From assembly GCA_031267485.1 (NCBI GenBank), contig JAIRYY010000241.1:1-27517 (forward strand): 27,517 nucleotides of DNA, in the 5' to 3' direction. Shown piece by piece: positions 23,485-27,517 of the stretch. Source of the DNA: Tannerella sp. (lineage in GTDB: Bacteria; Bacteroidota; Bacteroidia; Bacteroidales; Tannerellaceae). The position numbers and the translations under genes are program-made. The notes under the pieces were generated by a model, which was given only the letters and a program-made list of their open reading frames with translations, ran no database searches and was not told where the DNA came from. The number at the start of each line of letters is the position of its first letter. Position 1 is the stretch's first letter.

Positions 23485-24324
23485 ATGATGAACATCCGGC
23501 CGAAAAAGTCTTTGGGACAGCATTTCCTGAAAGACCGGGAAATAGCGCGGCGCATAGCAGAAACGCTGTCCGCCTGCCGTGGCCTGCCCGTTCTGGAAGT
23601 GGGAGCGGGAACGGGTGTGCTCACGCGTTTCCTGCTTGACCTGGGGCACGACCTTTCCGTCGTCGAGATCGACGCGCTGTCCGTCCGCTACCTCGAACAG
23701 CATTTCCCCGCCCTCTCCGGCGGACGCATCCATGCGGAAGACTTCCTCGGGATGCAGCTTAACCGCCTGTACGGCGACGCGAAATTCTGCATCACCGGCA
23801 ATTATCCGTACTACATCTCCAGCCAGATATTTTTCAAAGTACTCGAGTGGCGCGAACAGGTTGTCTGCTGTTCCGGCATGATTCAGAAAGAAGTCGCCGA
23901 GCGCCTCTCGGCCGCTCCCGGCAGCCGCCGCTCCGGCATACTGAGCGCCCTGATACAGCCATGGTATGACGTCGAATACCTCTTTACCGTCGACGAAGGC
24001 GCTTTCGACCCTCCGCCGAAGGTCAAAAGCGCCGTTGTACGCCTGACGCGCAACGGCCGCACGGGGCTGGGCTGCGACGAGGCCCTCTACCGGACGGTCG
24101 TCAAGACATCCTTCAACCAGCGGAGGAAGATGCTGAGAAATTCGATGAAACCTCTGCTCGGCAAGGACTGCCCCTGCTTCGCGCTGCCCGTATTCGACAG
24201 GAGGCCCGAACAGCTGTCCATCGAAGGCTTTATTGAACTGACCCTGATAGCCGGCCGTTACCTGGAGGAGGCGGCCGCAGCTGACGGACAAACGATTCAC
24301 CCCTCAAGACACACACTGCGATGA
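23485..24324 (+). CDS. rsmA: 16S rRNA adenine-N6,N6 dimethyltransferase RsmA (KsgA)
   Basis: A 279-aa SAM-dependent enzyme that dimethylates two adjacent adenines near the 3' end of 16S rRNA during small-subunit maturation. The N-terminus has the family word PKKSLGQHFLKD at 7-18. SAM motif I is LEVGAGTGVLT at 37-47, the acidic EID at 61-63, EDF at 85-87, and the catalytic NYPYYISS at 106-113. The frame stays open upstream to 23293, but that part overlaps the divergent gene and promoter. Of the two adjacent ATGs (23485, 23488) the first is used here. The 3' end overlaps the mgtE start by ATGA, so the two are translationally coupled. Confidence 0.96.
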   Translation: MMNIRPKKSLGQHFLKDREIARRIAETLSACRGLPVLEVGAGTGVLTRFLLDLGHDLSVVEIDALSVRYLEQHFPALSGGRIHAEDFLGMQLNRLYGDAKFCITGNYPYYISSQIFFKVLEWREQVVCCSGMIQKEVAERLSAAPGSRRSGILSALIQPWYDVEYLFTVDEGAFDPPPKVKSAVVRLTRNGRTGLGCDEALYRTVVKTSFNQRRKMLRNSMKPLLGKDCPCFALPVFDRRPEQLSIEGFIELTLIAGRYLEEAAAADGQTIHPSRHTLR

Positions 24325-25679
24325 TTGAACTGACGAAAGAATACATGGACGACCTGAAGAAGGTCATCGAGCTGAAAGACGAGGAAAAGGCGGCGGAAAT
24401 ACTCGGCCACCTGCATCCCGCCGATGTTGCGGAACTCTACCGCGAACTTACGCTCCGGGAAGCGATCTACCTCTACCTTCTCCTGGACGGCGACAAGGCG
24501 GCCGACGTCCTGATGGAACTCGAGGAGGACGACCGCCGCAAGCTCCTCAAGGAACTGCCGAACAAGCTGATTGCCGAACGCTTCATCAACGAAATGGATA
24601 CGGACGACGCCGTCGAGCTGATGCGCGACATGGACGAGGAACGGCAGGAGGAAATCCTCTCGCACATCGGCGACGTCGAGCAGGCCGGAGACATTATCGA
24701 CCTCCTGCGCTACGACGAAGGCACGGCCGGCGGACTGATGGGACGCGAGATGATCGTCGTGAACGAGAACTGGAGCATGCCGCAGTGCATAGAGGAAATG
24801 AGGAAGCAGGCCGAAGACGAAAGCATGGACGAGATATACAACGTCTACGTCGTTGACGACGACGAGCGCCTGCGGGGCGTCCTGCCGCTGCAGAAACTGA
24901 TCACCAGTCCGTCCGTTTCCAGGATAAAACACGTCATGCAGAAAGAGCCGGTTTCGATTCAGGACAATGCCGGTACGGAAGAAGTCGTTGAGCTGATTTC
25001 CAAATACGACCTCGTCTCCCTGCCCGTGACCGACAGCATCGGGCGCCTGCTGGGGCATATAACGGTCGACGACGTGATCGACGAGGTAAAGGAACACCAC
25101 GAGCGCGATTACCAGCTGGCATCCGGTATCTCGCAGGATGTCGAAACGTCGGACAACGTACTGATACAGACCGCCGCACGCCTGCCATGGCTGCTCTTCG
25201 GAATGATCGGAGGGCTGAGCAACTCCGTGATTCTCGGCGGTTTTGAAAGCGGATTTGCCGCCAATCCCAAAATGGCGCTCTTCATACCGCTCATCGGCGG
25301 GACGGGCGGGAACGTCGGCGTACAGTCCTCCGCCATCGTCGTGCAGGGGCTGGCCAACAACAGCCTCAAGCACAACCGGATATTCGCGCAGGTACTGAAA
25401 GAAGCCGCCGTAGCGCTGATAAACGCCGCCATCATAAGCCTCATCGTATTTGTCTACAACTACTTCACGCTCGGCGACCAGAACATAACGCTCTCCGTCT
25501 CAATCAGCCTGTTTGCCGTCGTCATGTTCGCCAGCACATTCGGCACGCTCGTGCCGATGATTCTGGACAAATTCAACGTCAATCCCGCCATAGCGACCGG
25601 CCCCTTCATCTCCATCACCAACGACATCATCGGCATGCTCATCTACATGGCCACAATCACCATTCTCATGGGAAATTGA
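24321..25679 (+). CDS. mgtE: Magnesium transporter MgtE
   Basis: A 452-aa inner-membrane Mg2+ channel or transporter. Domains in order: an acidic superhelical MgtE_N domain (about 20-122) that senses cytoplasmic Mg2+; two CBS domains (about 141-203 and 204-258) after the conserved YDEGTAGGLM at 131-140; a linker helix; and five hydrophobic segments from about 285 to the end, including GGTGGNVGVQSS and NPAIATGPF, which line the pore in this family. Length is typical (about 450). It follows rsmA with a 4-nt overlap. No Mg2+ riboswitch is possible here, since there is no leader of its own. Confidence 0.96.
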   Translation: MIELTKEYMDDLKKVIELKDEEKAAEILGHLHPADVAELYRELTLREAIYLYLLLDGDKAADVLMELEEDDRRKLLKELPNKLIAERFINEMDTDDAVELMRDMDEERQEEILSHIGDVEQAGDIIDLLRYDEGTAGGLMGREMIVVNENWSMPQCIEEMRKQAEDESMDEIYNVYVVDDDERLRGVLPLQKLITSPSVSRIKHVMQKEPVSIQDNAGTEEVVELISKYDLVSLPVTDSIGRLLGHITVDDVIDEVKEHHERDYQLASGISQDVETSDNVLIQTAARLPWLLFGMIGGLSNSVILGGFESGFAANPKMALFIPLIGGTGGNVGVQSSAIVVQGLANNSLKHNRIFAQVLKEAAVALINAAIISLIVFVYNYFTLGDQNITLSVSISLFAVVMFASTFGTLVPMILDKFNVNPAIATGPFISITNDIIGMLIYMATITILMGN

Positions 25680-25716
25680 AAAAGGGAGGAAAGCGCCCCC
25701 TCCCCCTCCCCGTGCG

Positions 25717-25738
25717 GAGACGCAATGCATTGCGTCTC
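25717..25738. repeat. Perfect 22-bp palindrome after mgtE
   Basis: The half-site GAGACGCAATG and its exact inverse complement abut with no loop. It begins 38 nt after the mgtE stop codon and sits just after a C-rich tract (about 25694-25711). It may serve as the 3' stem-loop of rsmA-mgtE; only a CTCTAC sequence follows, with no T-run. Confidence 0.65.
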
Positions 25739-25768
25739 TACAGAACCGCCCCTCATCCGATGTCTCAC

Positions 25769-25928
25769 CCACGCGCGTGGATTTCCCGCCCGCGCGCGTG
25801 GATTTCCCGCCCGCGCGCGTGGATGTCCCGCCCGCGCGCGTGGAGTTCCCGTCCGCGCGCGTGGATTTCTCGCCCACGCACGTGGATTTCCCGCCCACGC
25901 GCGTGGATTTCCTGCCCACGCGCGTGGA
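25769..25928. repeat. 21-bp tandem array of palindromic CCRCGCGCGTGG cores
   Basis: Seven complete 21-bp units (starting 25769, 25790, 25811, 25832, 25853, 25874, 25895) and a partial eighth (25916-25928). Each begins with a 12-bp core. The core is the perfect palindrome CCACGCGCGTGG in units 1, 7 and 8, CCGCGCGCGTGG in units 2-5 and CCACGCACGTGG in unit 6. The 9-bp linker is ATTTCCCGC with one or two changes per unit. The period equals two B-DNA turns, so all cores face the same side of the helix. Because 21 is divisible by three, several frames stay open, but no translation signal supports a protein. Confidence 0.9.
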
Positions 25929-25975
25929 CGAAAAACAGAACGACGGATTATAATCACATTAACCGGCCGTTTTTT

Positions 25976-25990
25976 CCCGGCATCGCCGGG
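25976..25990. other. Short GC-rich hairpin upstream of the FadL-like gene
   Basis: CCCGGC and GCCGGG pair around an ATC loop. A T6 run precedes it on the plus strand, so it is not a plus-strand intrinsic terminator. The rest of 25929-26068 shows nothing recognisable. Confidence 0.35.
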
Positions 25991-26068
25991 GCGGGGTCTC
26001 GCCGGCGACGGAGGGACAGGCGCTTTGCACTTTACGGGCATGATGTCGGGTATTCCTGAAAAATTATC

Positions 26069-26076
26069 TATATTTG
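26069..26076 (+). promoter_or_regulatory. Putative -7 box for the FadL-like gene
   Basis: TATATTTG fits TAnnTTTG and ends 28 nt before the start codon at 26105. The nearest TTTG upstream (26024-26027) is 41 bp away, so the -33 element is not convincing. The palindrome array lies about 140 bp upstream. Confidence 0.55.
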
Positions 26077-26104
26077 CAGCCTCTAATCATAAAAATCGAG
26101 AATA

Positions 26105-27436
26105 ATGAGAAAAAAATTAACAGTATTATCAATTGTTTTTTCCGGGGTTATGAATGTTTGGGCGGGCGGTATCTTAACCAATACGAACCAAAACGTGTCT
26201 TTTTTGAGAAATCCCGCGCGGGGCGCTTCTACCGAAATTGATGCGGCTTACACGAATCCGGCCGGCCTGGCTTTCCTCCCGTACGAGGGGCTTTGGCTCT
26301 CAATCAATAACCAGAGCGCATTTCAGACGCGTTCCTTAACGACGACGTTCGCTCCCTTCGCCGGTTTTGGCGGAAATGCGGAAAAGAATTTCGAGGGCAA
26401 AGCCACGGCGTGGCTCATTCCGAGTTTGCAGGCGGCCTATAAGACGGGCGACTGGGTGTTCTCCGCCAATCTGTCCGTGGTCGGCGGCGGCGGAACGCTG
26501 AAATTTGCAACCGGTTTGCCCTCGTTTGAATCGCAGATTTCCATGATTCCGCTGCAGGTCAATCAAAGTGCGGGCGCTGCCGTTTTTGACGGATATTCGC
26601 TGGAAAGTCGCCTGAAAGGGTCGTCGATGACACTGGGCGGACAGCTGGGCGCCACCTGCTCGATTCTCGACTTTTTCTCCGCTTATCTGGGACTGCGGCT
26701 GAATTATGCAAATAACGGTTATGAAGGCTCGCTGAAAAATATTCAGCTGCGCAACGCCGCCGGACAGTATGTACCCGTGCAAAATGTGGTCGCTGCGATG
26801 GGCGACATGAGCCTGGACCTGAAACAGACCGGCCTCGGACTTGCGCCGGTTATCGGCCTGGACTTTCTATGGAACAGCCTGAATGTGGGCCTCACGTACG
26901 AATTTAAATCGGCGCTGACGTTAACCAACAAAACGGCGGTAAACACTACCGGACAAACACAGTTCGACGATGATTTCAAAACGCCCTGCGACATTCCCGC
27001 ACTGCTAAGCGCCGGCGTGCGATACGATATCATTCCGGCGCTGACCGTATCGGCCGGTTATCATCACTTCTTCGATTCGGACGCCAAGATGCTGAATGAC
27101 CGGCAAAAACTCATTTCCGGCGGCACGAATGAATATCTGACAGGCGTCGAATACCGTCTCAGCCGGAAATTCCTCGTCAGTTGCGGCGCACAGTTCACCC
27201 GCAGCGCTGCGACGGATGACTTTCAGAGCGATTTGAATTATTTCCTTCATTCGGCCTCGTTCGGTTTCGGAGGCGCATGGGACGTGACCGATAATATCCG
27301 GATTAATGCGGCTTATTTCTTCACAAAATATGAAGACCGCACAACCGTGACTCCCGTTATTGCCACCGTGGAAGGCTCCACCGTTTTCGGGAGAACCAAC
27401 AGGACCTTTGGCATTGGAGCCGATTTCAGGTTTTAA
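26105..27436 (+). CDS. FadL/OmpP1/TodX-family outer-membrane transport protein
   Basis: A 443-aa outer-membrane beta-barrel predicted to pass hydrophobic molecules such as long-chain fatty acids. The signal peptide is residues 1-20, with likely cleavage after VWA. The mature N-terminus carries the FadL-type hatch region with the NPAG word at 51-54. The rest alternates short amphipathic strands and ends in ADFRF, with the terminal Phe that the BAM machinery recognises. Length fits the family (about 420-450). It stands alone on the plus strand, 425 nt after mgtE, with its own -7 box. The ligand is unknown, and other members take aromatic compounds. Confidence 0.9.
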   Translation: MRKKLTVLSIVFSGVMNVWAGGILTNTNQNVSFLRNPARGASTEIDAAYTNPAGLAFLPYEGLWLSINNQSAFQTRSLTTTFAPFAGFGGNAEKNFEGKATAWLIPSLQAAYKTGDWVFSANLSVVGGGGTLKFATGLPSFESQISMIPLQVNQSAGAAVFDGYSLESRLKGSSMTLGGQLGATCSILDFFSAYLGLRLNYANNGYEGSLKNIQLRNAAGQYVPVQNVVAAMGDMSLDLKQTGLGLAPVIGLDFLWNSLNVGLTYEFKSALTLTNKTAVNTTGQTQFDDDFKTPCDIPALLSAGVRYDIIPALTVSAGYHHFFDSDAKMLNDRQKLISGGTNEYLTGVEYRLSRKFLVSCGAQFTRSAATDDFQSDLNYFLHSASFGFGGAWDVTDNIRINAAYFFTKYEDRTTVTPVIATVEGSTVFGRTNRTFGIGADFRF

Positions 27437-27490
27437 CCGCGGCCTGTTCACGTATACTTCACGCGGATATTTTTGTGCATTGCCATTTCT

Positions 27491-27517
27491 CCGTCATTGC
27501 GAGGAACGAAGCAATCC
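27491..27517. repeat. Partial GAAGCAATCC-family repeat at the window edge
   Basis: CCGTCATTGCGAGGAACGAA followed by GCAATCC matches one arm of the elements at 91-375 and runs off the window, 54 nt after the FadL-like stop codon. Confidence 0.75.

Noticed and set aside
25769..25928. CRISPR array
   Set aside because: Units are contiguous 21-mers with conserved linkers; there are no unique spacers and no cas genes.
25676..26059. Plus-strand ORF encoding PRAWISR-type heptapeptide repeats across the 21-bp array
   Set aside because: The frame is open only because the repeat length is a multiple of three; it overlaps the mgtE end, lacks a promoter, and the other frames are open too.

Overview
The window looks like a chromosomal piece of a fairly GC-rich Bacteroidales (Bacteroidota) genome. 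Support comes from the hybrid two-component regulator with a C-terminal AraC domain, promoter boxes of the Bacteroides type (TAnnTTTG at -7, in the best case TTTG 19 bp upstream), a FadL-type outer-membrane protein, and a pectin-type glycoside hydrolase cluster. No rRNA, tRNA, CRISPR array or transposase gene was seen.

Layout. Positions 1-482 are non-coding and repeat-rich: ~123-bp tandem hairpin elements, a G-rich tract, a 23-nt palindrome and an AT-rich direct repeat. From 483 to 12441 the minus strand carries a tightly packed polysaccharide-degradation operon. In transcription order it holds two tandem GH106 alpha-L-rhamnosidase-like proteins (both 961 aa), two GH28 polygalacturonase-like enzymes, a short GH28-like protein without catalytic residues, and a heparinase II/III-like protein. 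Upstream on the same strand are an ABC-2 permease with no visible ATPase (12545-13849), an AT-rich inverted heptamer repeat, and a hybrid two-component sensor/regulator with a LacI-type periplasmic domain (13990-16710). These precede a housekeeping block on the same strand: ychF, uvrA, pepD and a flippase-like membrane protein. A divergent promoter region near 23403-23484 separates these from plus-strand rsmA-mgtE and a FadL-family porin. A 21-bp array of palindromic cores lies between mgtE and the porin gene.

How the genes fit together. The GH106 and GH28 enzymes suggest attack on rhamnose- and galacturonate-containing pectin such as rhamnogalacturonan. The heparinase-like protein would add a lyase-type step. 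The hybrid regulator is the obvious candidate to control them, but no SusC/SusD pair is visible, so any uptake system must lie outside the window or be absent. Several repeat families have encroached on gene ends: both ends of the heparinase-like ORF and the stop codon of the hybrid regulator lie in repeat sequence. The most unusual non-coding structure is the 21-bp palindrome array at 25769-25928.
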